From assembly GCA_937916465.1 (NCBI GenBank), contig CALFTK010000047.1, positions 1 to 43,933 on the forward strand: a stretch of 43,933 bases of DNA, given 5' to 3'. Below the pieces are notes generated by a model. It ran no database searches, had not been told where the DNA came from, and saw only the letters and a list, made by a program, of their open reading frames with translations. The position numbers and the translations under genes were made by a program. This document shows positions 1 to 7,693 of this stretch, piece by piece. Each line of letters begins with the position of its first letter. Positions within the stretch are counted from its first letter, which is position 1. The DNA comes from an uncultured Bacteroidales bacterium (lineage in GTDB: Bacteria; Bacteroidota; Bacteroidia; Bacteroidales; Bacteroidaceae).

Positions 1-52
1 AACGACCCCGAGATTACAAATCACGTGCTCTGGCCAACTGAGCTAAAGAGGC
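1..52 (-). tRNA. tRNA-Thr (anticodon TGT), 3' part cut off by window edge
   Basis: Read on the minus strand, the sequence gives an acceptor 5' strand GCCTCTT, a D arm closed by GCTC/GAGC, and an anticodon loop TTTGTAA with anticodon TGT, which reads ACA threonine codons. The T arm and 3' acceptor strand lie outside the window. The anticodon stem CGTGA/TCTCG has one T-T opposition at its middle pair. It lies downstream of hpf, which is the usual Bacteroidales arrangement leading into the tuf-secE-nusG region. It has its own promoter at 84-114. Confidence 0.9.
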
Positions 53-56
53 AAAC

Positions 57-84
57 GCACCCGCTACTTTAGCGGAGCGGGTGC
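57..84 (-). other. Hairpin in the tRNA-Thr 5' leader
   Basis: GCACCCGCT (57-65) and AGCGGGTGC (76-84) form a perfect 9-bp inverted repeat. An alternative inner pairing CCGCT/AGCGG (61-65 with 71-75) competes with it. It lies between the promoter -7 box and the first tRNA base, so it could be a leader structure removed during 5' processing, or a terminator for hpf transcripts. No T tract follows on the minus strand, which disfavours a standard terminator. Confidence 0.5.
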
Positions 85-114
85 AAAGATAGACCTATTT
101 TTCTTTTCTGCAAA
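84..114 (-). promoter_or_regulatory. Bacteroidota-type promoter for tRNA-Thr
   Basis: On the minus strand there is TTTG (114-111), a 19-base spacer and TATCTTTG (91-84). This matches the known Bacteroidota consensus TTTG-N19-21-TAnnTTTG exactly. Transcription would begin just downstream, inside or next to the hairpin at 57-84. Confidence 0.8.
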
Positions 115-130
115 AAGTTTTTGAACTTTT

Positions 131-430
131 TTATTTGTCACGCTGTTTTTCTTTCGTTTTTTGTAGTTGTTTTATCACTGCATCCAGACATTCATCTATT
201 GCTTGCTCGAATGTATCGCATGTTTTTTCTGCAAAAATATCGCCATTCGGTATCACTACTGTAATGGATGCCTGCTTGTTCATAGCAGTCTCCGGTTTCA
301 CTACCTTTAAGACTACATCTACTCTCTTAATCAACTCGTGCATCTTTTCTAATTTTGCACATTTCTTCTCAATGAACGCTTGAAGCTGTTCTGTTGCATT
401 AAAATGCAAAGCCTGAATTCTAGTCTCCAT
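131..430 (-). CDS. hpf: Ribosome hibernation promoting factor, short HPF/YfiA type
   Basis: A 99-residue protein of the HPF/RaiA family. In the family these proteins bind the decoding region of the small subunit and put ribosomes into an inactive state during stationary phase or stress. The length matches short HPF, with no C-terminal dimerisation domain. A beta-alpha-beta-beta-beta-alpha pattern can be followed, with a basic helix around residues 15-35 (many K) and a conserved family-like segment near residues 50-75. The gene starts 12 bases after xerC and probably shares its transcript. The order rpsU-xerC-hpf-tRNA-Thr is typical of Bacteroidales. Confidence 0.9.
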   Translation of the reverse strand: METRIQALHFNATEQLQAFIEKKCAKLEKMHELIKRVDVVLKVVKPETAMNKQASITVVIPNGDIFAEKTCDTFEQAIDECLDAVIKQLQKTKEKQRDK

Positions 431-442
431 AATACCTCAATT

Positions 443-1324
443 TTAGGCTCTTGGATGAGCTTGTTTATAAATATCCTTCAGTTCTTGAAATGTCATATGT
501 ACATAGATTTCTGTTGTAGCCAGACTATTATGTCCCAATAACTCTTTTACAGCACCTAGTTCGGCATTGTTGTTCAACATTGAAGTTGCAAACGTATGTC
601 TAAGAACATGAGGGCTCTTCTTTTCGACACTTGACAAAGCTAAAGCATCTTTCACCAAATGATAGACCTGATGTCTGGGTATTCTACCACCTTTTATATT
701 TAGAAAGAGAGCTTCATTATCTTTAGTATCAAATTCGGCATCACGTATCTGCATATACTCCTTCAATTGATTTGCCAGTCCTACACCAAAAGGTATGATG
801 CGTTGTTTGTCACGTTTTCCTGTCACCTTCAATGTTCTGCTATCAAAATCAACATCCACATTATTAAGTGATATTAGCTCCGCCAAACGAATACCGGTTT
901 CATAAAAAAGTGCCAGAATAGACCTGTTTCTAACCGCTAAATAACTGTTGTCATTATTGCCATTATCAAGTATAGCATTCATTTCACTATCCCTAACAAA
1001 CTGAGGCAATGGTTTACTGATTTTAGGCCCTTTAACACCCTTTATAGGAGTCTGCTCTACAATTCCGCGCGCTTTTAAATACTTATAGAACGTTCTTAAT
1101 GTACTCAATTTACGGTTGACAGTTGTTGCTGCTTCGCCACTTTCCATCATAGAGACCACCCACATTCGGATTACATCCCTATCTACTGTAGCTAGTTCAA
1201 GAGTAATGTCAACACTCTTTATAAATAATTCAAAGAGCACTAAATCTTGTTTGTAGCTGGAGATAGTCCTTTCCGAATAGTTACGCTCCAACCTTAAATA
1301 GTCTGTAAACTGCTCTATATACAT
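443..1324 (-). CDS. xerC: Tyrosine recombinase XerC-like
   Basis: A 293-residue site-specific tyrosine recombinase; with XerD it would resolve chromosome dimers at dif. An N-terminal SAM-like core-binding domain (about 1-85) precedes the catalytic domain. Catalytic residues are visible: R in ETGIRLAEL, K in TGKRDKQ, the HVLRHTF box, LGHNSLATT and the nucleophile Y in EIYVHM near the C terminus. I chose the ATG at 1324, since it gives normal XerC length; a longer in-frame reading from a TTG at 1387 would run through the promoter and hairpin upstream and has no family support. No mobile-element context is present, which supports a housekeeping role. Confidence 0.88.
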   Translation of the reverse strand: MYIEQFTDYLRLERNYSERTISSYKQDLVLFELFIKSVDITLELATVDRDVIRMWVVSMMESGEAATTVNRKLSTLRTFYKYLKARGIVEQTPIKGVKGPKISKPLPQFVRDSEMNAILDNGNNDNSYLAVRNRSILALFYETGIRLAELISLNNVDVDFDSRTLKVTGKRDKQRIIPFGVGLANQLKEYMQIRDAEFDTKDNEALFLNIKGGRIPRHQVYHLVKDALALSSVEKKSPHVLRHTFATSMLNNNAELGAVKELLGHNSLATTEIYVHMTFQELKDIYKQAHPRA

Positions 1325-1361
1325 AAAAAACAATTCGCCACTGAACGATTCAGTAGCGAAT
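1325..1361 (-). terminator. Intrinsic terminator after rpsU, abutting the xerC start
   Basis: In minus-strand RNA a 13-bp stem (1361-1349 with 1345-1333, one U-G wobble, 3-base loop) is followed by TTGTTTTTT directly before the xerC ATG. It has the form of a Rho-independent terminator or attenuator for rpsU transcripts. It overlaps the xerC leader, so it may also affect xerC translation. Confidence 0.65.
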
Positions 1362-1388
1362 ATAGGAAAAGAAAATCCAAAATGCAAA
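1357..1388 (-). promoter_or_regulatory. Probable promoter for xerC-hpf
   Basis: On the minus strand TTTG (1388-1385) is followed, after 20 bases, by TATATTCG (1364-1357), a one-mismatch form of TAnnTTTG. The predicted start of transcription falls inside the hairpin at 1333-1361. Confidence 0.5.
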
Positions 1389-1404
1389 CTTTGCGAGTAT
1401 TTTT

Positions 1405-1596
1405 TTACTCTTCTGTCTGCTGGAGTTTCTGTACGTAAATTGCGTGCTCCATTTTGAGACGCTTCAGTTCTGACGGTTTGTCAAACTGCTGACGACGTCT
1501 TAATTCTTTAACAACGCCTGTCTTTTCGTACTTTCTTTTAAATTTTTTGAGAGCGCGTTCAATGTTTTCGCCCTCTTTAACTGGAACAATGATCAT
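1405..1596 (-). CDS. rpsU: 30S ribosomal protein bS21
   Basis: A 63-residue, strongly basic protein with the S21 pattern: MIIVPVKEGENIERALKK at the N terminus, then KFKRKYEKTG and a long helical arginine/lysine tail. It is a small-subunit ribosomal protein near the 3' end of 16S rRNA, next to the anti-Shine-Dalgarno. The start ATG lies 55 bases from a perfect promoter -7 box. A hairpin terminator separates it from xerC. Confidence 0.95.
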   Translation of the reverse strand: MIIVPVKEGENIERALKKFKRKYEKTGVVKELRRRQQFDKPSELKRLKMEHAIYVQKLQQTEE

Positions 1597-1650
1597 TTTA
1601 GTTCTTTAATTATTTTGTTTTAACTTCTTTTCCTTTGAGAATAAGCGGCG

Positions 1651-1681
1651 CAAAATTAGATATTTTTTCAACATAACCAAA
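1651..1681 (-). promoter_or_regulatory. Promoter for rpsU
   Basis: TTTG (1681-1678), a 19-base spacer and TAATTTTG (1658-1651) on the minus strand form a perfect Bacteroidota sigma-ABfr-type promoter, with a leader of about 50 bases to the rpsU ATG. Confidence 0.8.
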
Positions 1682-1716
1682 ATCTTTGTCCACTTTATTT
1701 CAACAAATTGCATTTT

Positions 1717-1769
1717 ATAGGATATATCCTATTGTCAAAACATATATATAAATAAGGTGTATATGTTTT
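1717..1769. promoter_or_regulatory. Two inverted repeats upstream of the type IX secretion operon
   Basis: A perfect 16-base palindrome ATAGGATATATCCTAT (1717-1732) is followed by a second inverted repeat, AAAACATATA (1737-1746) and TATATGTTTT (1760-1769), with a 13-base spacer. Both lie between the divergent rpsU and porP genes. They could be operators, or the second could be a leader hairpin. The region is AT-rich, so chance symmetry is possible. I found no convincing -7 box for porP. Confidence 0.4.
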
Positions 1770-1827
1770 TTAATACAGACAATAATCTATATGCAATAAA
1801 AAAGTGTTTTCTTCGTTAGTATTGTAT

Positions 1828-2781
1828 ATGTTTTCTTTTAAGAGGAAGTACTTTCTAACAGCACTGCTGTTTATCTCAATAAATATTTATGCTCAATATG
1901 ATGCACACTTTTCGCACTATTGGGCTGTAGAGAACCTGTATAATCCGGCAGCTATGAATAAAAATAGCAAGCTGAATATAACCGGTTCGTACTCTATGCA
2001 GATGCTTGGTTATACCAGAGCTCCGGGTTCTATGTATTTTGGAGCCAATACTGTATTACCCTTTGATAGGGGGCGTCATTCCGGAGCTATTATTCTTATG
2101 AATGAAAACATTGGATTGTTTTCTCATAAACGACTTCTTGCAAACTACGCCTTCAAATTTAAAATTGGTAAAGGTTGGCTGAATTTAGGCGTTCAAGGTG
2201 GAGTTATGAACGAAGGCTTTGAATATGATGAACTTGAACTGATTGACAAAAATGACCCTGCTTTTCCTACATCGGGTGCCGATGGCTCGGGTGCTGATAT
2301 GGGTGCCGGATTGTATTATTACAATCGCGGTTATTATATCGGAATATCGGCTTTACATTTAAATTCGCCACGCGTTTACTATAGTAAAGACGGCGACAAA
2401 AGTGCATATCTTGATATAAAACCTACTTTTTATTCCATAGGCGGATGCAATATCCAACTAAATAATCCGTTATTATCTTTGCAGCCTTGCTTTCAAGTGG
2501 CAACAGATGGTAAATTTGTTAGAACTGACATAACAATACGGGGGAGCTACGAATATGAATCTTCCAAATTTTTTGGAGGTTTTACCTATTCACCCGGTAC
2601 ATCGGTAGCTGTTTTGATTGGTGGAATGTATAAACAGGTTACTATTGGCTATGCATATGAACTATTTACAAGTGGTGTAGGAGCAATAAATGGTAGCCAC
2701 GATTTGATAGTAAGCTATTCAATGGATGTAGATTTCTTTAAAAAAGGTAAGAATGTCCATAAGAGTGTTAGATATTTATAA
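1828..2781 (+). CDS. porP: Type IX secretion outer-membrane protein, PorP/SprF family
   Basis: A 317-residue outer-membrane protein of the PorP/SprF family, which in type IX secretion works with PorK/N and in substrate anchoring or translocation. The start at ATG 1828 gives a clean signal peptide (basic FKRK, hydrophobic core, cleavage after IYAQ); an upstream in-frame GTG at 1804 would add eight residues ahead of it. The mature N terminus has the family hallmark YNPAA and a string of short amphipathic beta strands up to the C terminus. It is first in a five-gene run porP-K-L-M-N, 21 bases ahead of porK, as in Porphyromonas and Flavobacterium. Confidence 0.9.
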   Translation: MFSFKRKYFLTALLFISINIYAQYDAHFSHYWAVENLYNPAAMNKNSKLNITGSYSMQMLGYTRAPGSMYFGANTVLPFDRGRHSGAIILMNENIGLFSHKRLLANYAFKFKIGKGWLNLGVQGGVMNEGFEYDELELIDKNDPAFPTSGADGSGADMGAGLYYYNRGYYIGISALHLNSPRVYYSKDGDKSAYLDIKPTFYSIGGCNIQLNNPLLSLQPCFQVATDGKFVRTDITIRGSYEYESSKFFGGFTYSPGTSVAVLIGGMYKQVTIGYAYELFTSGVGAINGSHDLIVSYSMDVDFFKKGKNVHKSVRYL

Positions 2782-2802
2782 GAAATAATTATTGCAGATA
2801 AT

Positions 2803-4245
2803 ATGAAACTAAAAAAGCTGATTATGACAGGATGTTTAATAGCTATAATAGCTACTCTTTCCTGTACAAGCAGTAACAACGCGTCAACCGCCATAGGTGG
2901 CGAAGTAATAGGAGTGAGCTCTGGTGCTACACGCGAACCTGTACCATACGGTATGGTACTTGTAAAACGTGGCTCGCTAAAGGTAGGACAGGAGGGTACA
3001 GACAGCCTTTGGGGTGCTACAACACCATCAAAAGAGATCTCCGTAGAATCGTTCTGGATGGACGAAAAAGAGGTGTCAAATGCCAAGTATCGCCAGTTTG
3101 TATTTTGGGTACGCGATTCTATTATTCGCACTCGATTGGCCGACCCGGCTTATGGTGGTGACGAATCCTATATGATAACAGAAGATAAGTATGGCGAACC
3201 TGTTACGCCGCATCTTAATTGGGCTAAACCTATTCCATGGAAAAAACCTAACGAAGATGAGGCACGCGCTATTGAGAGTCTTTACTACACACATCCGTTT
3301 ACCGGAGAAAAGATGCTCGATGTTAAGCAGTTGAACTACCGTTACGAAATATTTGACTACACTCAGGCTGCTCTGCGTAAGAATCAGTTGGATCCGAACG
3401 ACAGAACCAGAAATACTGACCAGGCTGTAACAAACGACGTTGTTATGATTTCAAAAGATACAGCTTATATAGACGATGAAGGCAGAATAGTACGCGAAAC
3501 CAAAAACCGCGAACTGACCGGTCTATACGATTTCGTAAACACTTACATAGTGAATATATTTCCTGATACAACATGCTGGATAAACGATTTCCCAAATGCA
3601 AACAATGAAACTTATATGCGTCTCTACTTTTCTCATCCCAGCTACAATGACTATCCTGTAGTGGGTGTTAGTTGGGAGCAAGCTAATGCATTTTGCGCAT
3701 GGCGTACCAGTTATCTGTTAAGCGGATTAGGACCGCAGGCACAGTATGTTCAGAGATATCGTCTGCCTACAGAAGCTGAATGGGAATTTGCTGCTCGCGG
3801 ACGAGAAAACAATATATATCCATGGAAGGCTGCCGATTCCAAAGATGAAAATGGTTGTTTCTATGCTAACTTTAAACCAGAACGTGGCAACTACACAGAA
3901 GATGGCAGTCTGATAACAACAAAGGTTGGTTCATATAAACCAAATTCAAATGGTTTGTACGATATGGCAGGTAATGTAGCCGAATGGACATCAACCGTTT
4001 ATACAGAAGCCGGCATTTTACAGATGAATGATATGAATCCGGAACTCTACTACAATGCAGCTATGGAAGATCCATATTACATGAAGAAAAAGGCTATTCG
4101 TGGCGGTTCATGGAAAGATGCAGAAAAGTTCATTGAATCGTCGTGGAGAACCTACGAATATCAGAACGAACAGCGTTCATACATAGGATTCCGTTGTGTA
4201 CGTACACAGGTAGGAAGCGCAACCGGAACAGGTAGAAGAAAGTAA
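2803..4245 (+). CDS. porK: Type IX secretion lipoprotein PorK/GldK
   Basis: A 480-residue lipoprotein. The signal peptide ends in a lipobox (TLSC, Cys21). The rest is a formylglycine-generating-enzyme-like (SUMF1) fold, with conserved family segments VGVSWEQANAFCAW, RLPTEAEWEFAARG, GLYDMAGNVAEWT, IRGGSWKD and a terminal GFRCVR. In the type IX system PorK and PorN form a large ring-shaped complex under the outer membrane. PorK is a structural member of this fold, so a sulfatase-modifying reaction is not expected. A charged insertion at about residues 115-235 lies between the first SUMF1 segments. It is followed after 25 bases by porL. Confidence 0.95.
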   Translation: MKLKKLIMTGCLIAIIATLSCTSSNNASTAIGGEVIGVSSGATREPVPYGMVLVKRGSLKVGQEGTDSLWGATTPSKEISVESFWMDEKEVSNAKYRQFVFWVRDSIIRTRLADPAYGGDESYMITEDKYGEPVTPHLNWAKPIPWKKPNEDEARAIESLYYTHPFTGEKMLDVKQLNYRYEIFDYTQAALRKNQLDPNDRTRNTDQAVTNDVVMISKDTAYIDDEGRIVRETKNRELTGLYDFVNTYIVNIFPDTTCWINDFPNANNETYMRLYFSHPSYNDYPVVGVSWEQANAFCAWRTSYLLSGLGPQAQYVQRYRLPTEAEWEFAARGRENNIYPWKAADSKDENGCFYANFKPERGNYTEDGSLITTKVGSYKPNSNGLYDMAGNVAEWTSTVYTEAGILQMNDMNPELYYNAAMEDPYYMKKKAIRGGSWKDAEKFIESSWRTYEYQNEQRSYIGFRCVRTQVGSATGTGRRK

Positions 4246-4270
4246 TTTACAAACAGAAAAATATATTGAA

Positions 4271-4990
4271 ATGGATAACAATAATAAAAAAGGAGCATTT
4301 GAAAGATTCCAGGACTATCTGGACACTGCTAAGGGAAGAACCTTATTGAACTATCTATACAGTTGGGGTGCAGCCATTGTAATTTTGGGTGCTTTGTTTA
4401 AACTTACACATAGAAGCGGAGCAGACCTTATGCTCTTTTTAGGTATGGGAACTGAAGTACTTGTGTTTATAATTTCGGGTTTTGAGAAACCATTTATCCC
4501 AAATCAGGATGATGAAGATGATTATACAGAATCTGCACCTGCTATACGCGGAGGCAACATTATCATTACACAAGGTCAGCCTATCCAGCCTACAACAAAT
4601 AATATTCAGGAGCAACCGGCAGTAACCTCTATACCTGTACAAGGAGTAGAACCAAATGCAAGTAGCCTGAATGTAGATGGTGTAGAATTGGTTACTGCCA
4701 ACTATCTGGAACGTGTTAAAGACCTTACCGAGAAAATGGAACGTATATGCCGCCAGTCTGAAAAGATGGAACAGAGCGCCGAAGAGTTGGAAACTCTTAC
4801 ACGCAATCTTATAAGCATAAATACATTCTACCAAATGCAATTGCGTTCTGCAAGCACTCAGATGGACAATATGGATAGAGCCAGCGAACAGACACGCAAT
4901 ATGGTATTCCAGATAGAAGAACTGAACCGCGTATATGCACGCATGGTTGAAGCAATGAAGGTTAATATCGGAACAAAAGAACAGATATGA
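4271..4990 (+). CDS. porL: Type IX secretion motor protein PorL/GldL
   Basis: A 239-residue inner-membrane protein. Two transmembrane helices lie at about residues 25-45 and 51-70. The second contains Glu62 in the family position (GMGTEVLVF) equivalent to the glutamate that couples proton flow in GldL. An acidic/Gln-rich linker (about 75-135) leads to a cytoplasmic coiled coil (about 145-235). With PorM it forms the proton-driven motor that powers secretion. Its stop codon overlaps the porM start in ATGA, which suggests translational coupling and stoichiometric expression. Confidence 0.93.
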   Translation: MDNNNKKGAFERFQDYLDTAKGRTLLNYLYSWGAAIVILGALFKLTHRSGADLMLFLGMGTEVLVFIISGFEKPFIPNQDDEDDYTESAPAIRGGNIIITQGQPIQPTTNNIQEQPAVTSIPVQGVEPNASSLNVDGVELVTANYLERVKDLTEKMERICRQSEKMEQSAEELETLTRNLISINTFYQMQLRSASTQMDNMDRASEQTRNMVFQIEELNRVYARMVEAMKVNIGTKEQI

Positions 4991-6564
4991 GAAAGAAGAT
5001 AATAGAGAGGCCGCCATCGCCACGTCAACGGATGATAAACCTTATGTATATCGTCCTATTGGCTATGCTCGCTATGAACATATCTTCTGACGTATTGAAC
5101 GGCTTTACTCTGGTTGAAGAGAGTTTGTCACGAAGCACCTCGAACGCTACCATCCAGAACGAGGCAGTTTATAAAGAGTTTGCTGCATCCGATTCTATCA
5201 ACCACGAAAAAGTAGGCGAATGGTACAAAAAGGCTCTTAATGTAAAGAACATGTCCGATTCGCTCTACAACTTTGCCGGTGAACTGAAAGAACTGATAGC
5301 AAAAGAGGCAGATGGCAAAAAAGCCGAAATAAACAATTTGCAGAACAAAGAGGATTTGGAGGCTGCTACACAAGTAATGCTATCGCCCACAAAGGGTCGT
5401 GGACAAGATTTGTACAATGCCATCAACAGTTATCGTGACAGAATTTTGGAGATGATAGACAACCCTGTACAACGTGATATTATTAGTAATAATTTCAGTA
5501 CAGATGTTCCAGACAAGAGTGGAGCATTGAATAAAAACTGGCAAGAGTATAATTTTGAAAATATGCCTGCAGTTGCAGCAATAACACTGCTCACTAAGTT
5601 ACAAAATGATATACGCTATGCCGAAGGTGAAGTGCTTCACACACTGGTCAACAATATCGATGTTGGCGATTTGCGCGTAAATTCACTTGAAGCATACGTT
5701 ATTCCAACCACTCAGAACGTAGTTCAGGGGAATCAGTTCTCTGCCAGAATTATTCTTGCTGCTGTCGATTCAACAGCCAAACCAAGCATCTACATAGATG
5801 GTGAAAAGATTGAATCGGAAGATGGTTGGTATCAGATTCCTTGTAATCGTACAGGCGACTACACACTAAACGGATATATGGAACTGAATTCGGGTAATGG
5901 AATTATACGCAGAGATTTTTCACAGAGTTACAGTGTAGTATCTCCGCTTGCAACCGTTTCAGCGACCATGATGAATGTGCTCTATGCCGGTTACGATAAC
6001 CCCATAAGTATATCAGTTCCCGGTGTGCCTAGCAATATGATAAGCGCCTCCATCAAGAATGGCAACGGAACTCTACGTGCCAACGGAAGTGGTTTTATAG
6101 CAAAGCCCACCAAAGTAGGTGAAGATGTGGTGATAGCAGTGACTGCACAGCAGGAGGGACGTCGCCAAAGCATGGGCGAATACACATTCCGTGTACGTCA
6201 GTTGCCAGACCCAACCCCATTTATTGAATTTGCCGATGAGAATGGCAACATTCAGCGCTATCGCGGTGGTGGTATGCCACTTGCAAAACGCAGTCTTATG
6301 GCTGCAGATGGCATAGTTGCAGCTATTGATGATGGTCTTTTGAACATAGGATTTACCGTTTTGAGTTTTGAAACCACATTCTTCGATAACATGGGTAATG
6401 CCGTATCGGAACTATCAAATGGACCACACTTCTCAGAAAGACAGAAGACCACTTTCCAACGTCTTACCCGTGGCAAACGTTTCTATATACAACGCGTAAA
6501 GGCAATAGGACCGGACGGAATAGAACGCCAACTGAATACATCATTAGAAGTTATACTTAATTGA
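4987..6564 (+). CDS. porM: Type IX secretion motor protein PorM/GldM
   Basis: A 525-residue protein of usual GldM length (about 515). It has a short basic cytoplasmic end with PPSPRQRMINLMYIV, one transmembrane helix at about 17-36, and a long periplasmic part. In the family this folds into four domains D1-D4 that span the periplasm and touch the PorK/N ring. D1 is helical (about 40-220). The rest is beta-rich with recurrent Gly/Val strands, including an immunoglobulin-like region about 320-400. The gene overlaps porL by four bases and is followed by porN 19 bases later. Confidence 0.94.
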   Translation: MRKKIIERPPSPRQRMINLMYIVLLAMLAMNISSDVLNGFTLVEESLSRSTSNATIQNEAVYKEFAASDSINHEKVGEWYKKALNVKNMSDSLYNFAGELKELIAKEADGKKAEINNLQNKEDLEAATQVMLSPTKGRGQDLYNAINSYRDRILEMIDNPVQRDIISNNFSTDVPDKSGALNKNWQEYNFENMPAVAAITLLTKLQNDIRYAEGEVLHTLVNNIDVGDLRVNSLEAYVIPTTQNVVQGNQFSARIILAAVDSTAKPSIYIDGEKIESEDGWYQIPCNRTGDYTLNGYMELNSGNGIIRRDFSQSYSVVSPLATVSATMMNVLYAGYDNPISISVPGVPSNMISASIKNGNGTLRANGSGFIAKPTKVGEDVVIAVTAQQEGRRQSMGEYTFRVRQLPDPTPFIEFADENGNIQRYRGGGMPLAKRSLMAADGIVAAIDDGLLNIGFTVLSFETTFFDNMGNAVSELSNGPHFSERQKTTFQRLTRGKRFYIQRVKAIGPDGIERQLNTSLEVILN

Positions 6565-6583
6565 CAAATTAAACATAGACAGT

Positions 6584-7588
6584 ATGAAACATAGATTTGT
6601 TACATTTATAATAACTGTTTTGCTTATAACTACAGCAAATGCTCAGCCACCACGCAGACAACAAGAGCAACAGACAGAAAAGAGTTCATCAGCTGTTACC
6701 TTATCGGAACGTGCCAAATTGCAGTACACAGCACACATGGCAACTCCTACAGAGGTGACCTGGAAACGCGACATCTATCGCGAACTTGATTTGACCAAGG
6801 AGAAGAATGCAGCTCTGTATTACCCCGAAGAGCCATTAGGAGACAGAGTAAACTTCTTCACACTTATATTGAATCTTATTTTAGAAGGTAAGATTACTGC
6901 ATACGAATATAGATTAGATGGCAATGAGCTCTTTACAAAAGATAATGAACTTGATATAGAGAATATGTTGGACAAGTTTTATATCTACTATGAAAAAGAG
7001 GGGAATAAATATGTAGTACAACAAACCGACATACCAAGTGGTGAAGTAATGAAGTATTATATCAAAGAGAGTAATTTCCTGGACCAACGTACATCGAATT
7101 ACCTAACCAGAGTTACCGCTATATGTCCTGTACTTATGCGAAGCGATTTTGGAACAGAACCCACACCATACCCTATGTTCTGGCTGAATTATGATGAGAT
7201 AAGCCCCTATTTGGGACAGACACAGGTTATGACAAGCAGCTATAACAACACTACAAACATGTCGCTCGATGACTATTTTGTGATGCGCCAATACGAAGGA
7301 GATATTTACAAAACCTCTAATTTGCGCAACCAGCCATTAGCTGAATACTGCGAAAACGATTCTGCGCTTGTAGAGGAACAGATTCGTATAGAGAAACAAC
7401 TTACCGACTTTGAAAATAGTCTATGGAGTAAAAGCGATGATAAACAAAAAGTTGAATCCGATGGTTCCGATTCAAAAGGTAAAAACACTACAAAAGAAAA
7501 ACGTGAACGTCCGGAAAAGACTCCAAGACCAGCAAAAGAACCTAAACAAACAGCATCAAGCAGTGAACGTATATCTGTAAGACGTTAG
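6584..7588 (+). CDS. porN: Type IX secretion protein PorN/GldN
   Basis: A 334-residue periplasmic protein with a signal peptide (cleavage after ANAQ) and the GldN core (about 60-275), including the segment TPTEVTWKRDIYRELDL. It forms the ring with PorK. The last 50 or so residues are a lysine-, proline- and serine-rich tail with repeated KE/RPEK runs that should be disordered and strongly basic; it is outside the recognisable core. It is the last gene of the operon, and a stem-loop at 7611-7642 follows. Confidence 0.92.
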   Translation: MKHRFVTFIITVLLITTANAQPPRRQQEQQTEKSSSAVTLSERAKLQYTAHMATPTEVTWKRDIYRELDLTKEKNAALYYPEEPLGDRVNFFTLILNLILEGKITAYEYRLDGNELFTKDNELDIENMLDKFYIYYEKEGNKYVVQQTDIPSGEVMKYYIKESNFLDQRTSNYLTRVTAICPVLMRSDFGTEPTPYPMFWLNYDEISPYLGQTQVMTSSYNNTTNMSLDDYFVMRQYEGDIYKTSNLRNQPLAEYCENDSALVEEQIRIEKQLTDFENSLWSKSDDKQKVESDGSDSKGKNTTKEKRERPEKTPRPAKEPKQTASSSERISVRR

Positions 7589-7610
7589 TTTTTGAAAACA
7601 ATATAAATTT

Positions 7611-7650
7611 AGCCATTTGGATATTTTTTATTCCAAATGGCTTGTTTATT
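7611..7650 (+). terminator. Terminator after the type IX operon
   Basis: AGCCATTTGGA (7611-7621) pairs perfectly with TCCAAATGGCT (7632-7642), an 11-bp stem with a 10-base loop, followed by TGTTTATT. Confidence 0.7.
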
Positions 7651-7669
7651 AAAAAATGTTATAATTTTG
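7642..7669 (+). promoter_or_regulatory. Promoter for the tandem barrel genes
   Basis: TAATTTTG (7662-7669) is a perfect -7 box. A TTG at 7642-7644 lies 17 bases upstream, a little closer than the usual 19-21, and it overlaps the 3' arm of the preceding terminator. Confidence 0.55.
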
Positions 7670-7693
7670 TAGCTACTTTAACTAACTAATTCT

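Noticed and set aside
2803..4245. PorK as a sulfatase-modifying enzyme
   Set aside because: The SUMF1-like fold is present, but gene order and lipobox identify it as the type IX ring component.
4439..5023. Long minus-strand reading frame opposite porL
   Set aside because: It has no recognisable family, is Cys/Tyr-rich as expected from an antisense shadow, and lies wholly against a well-supported gene.
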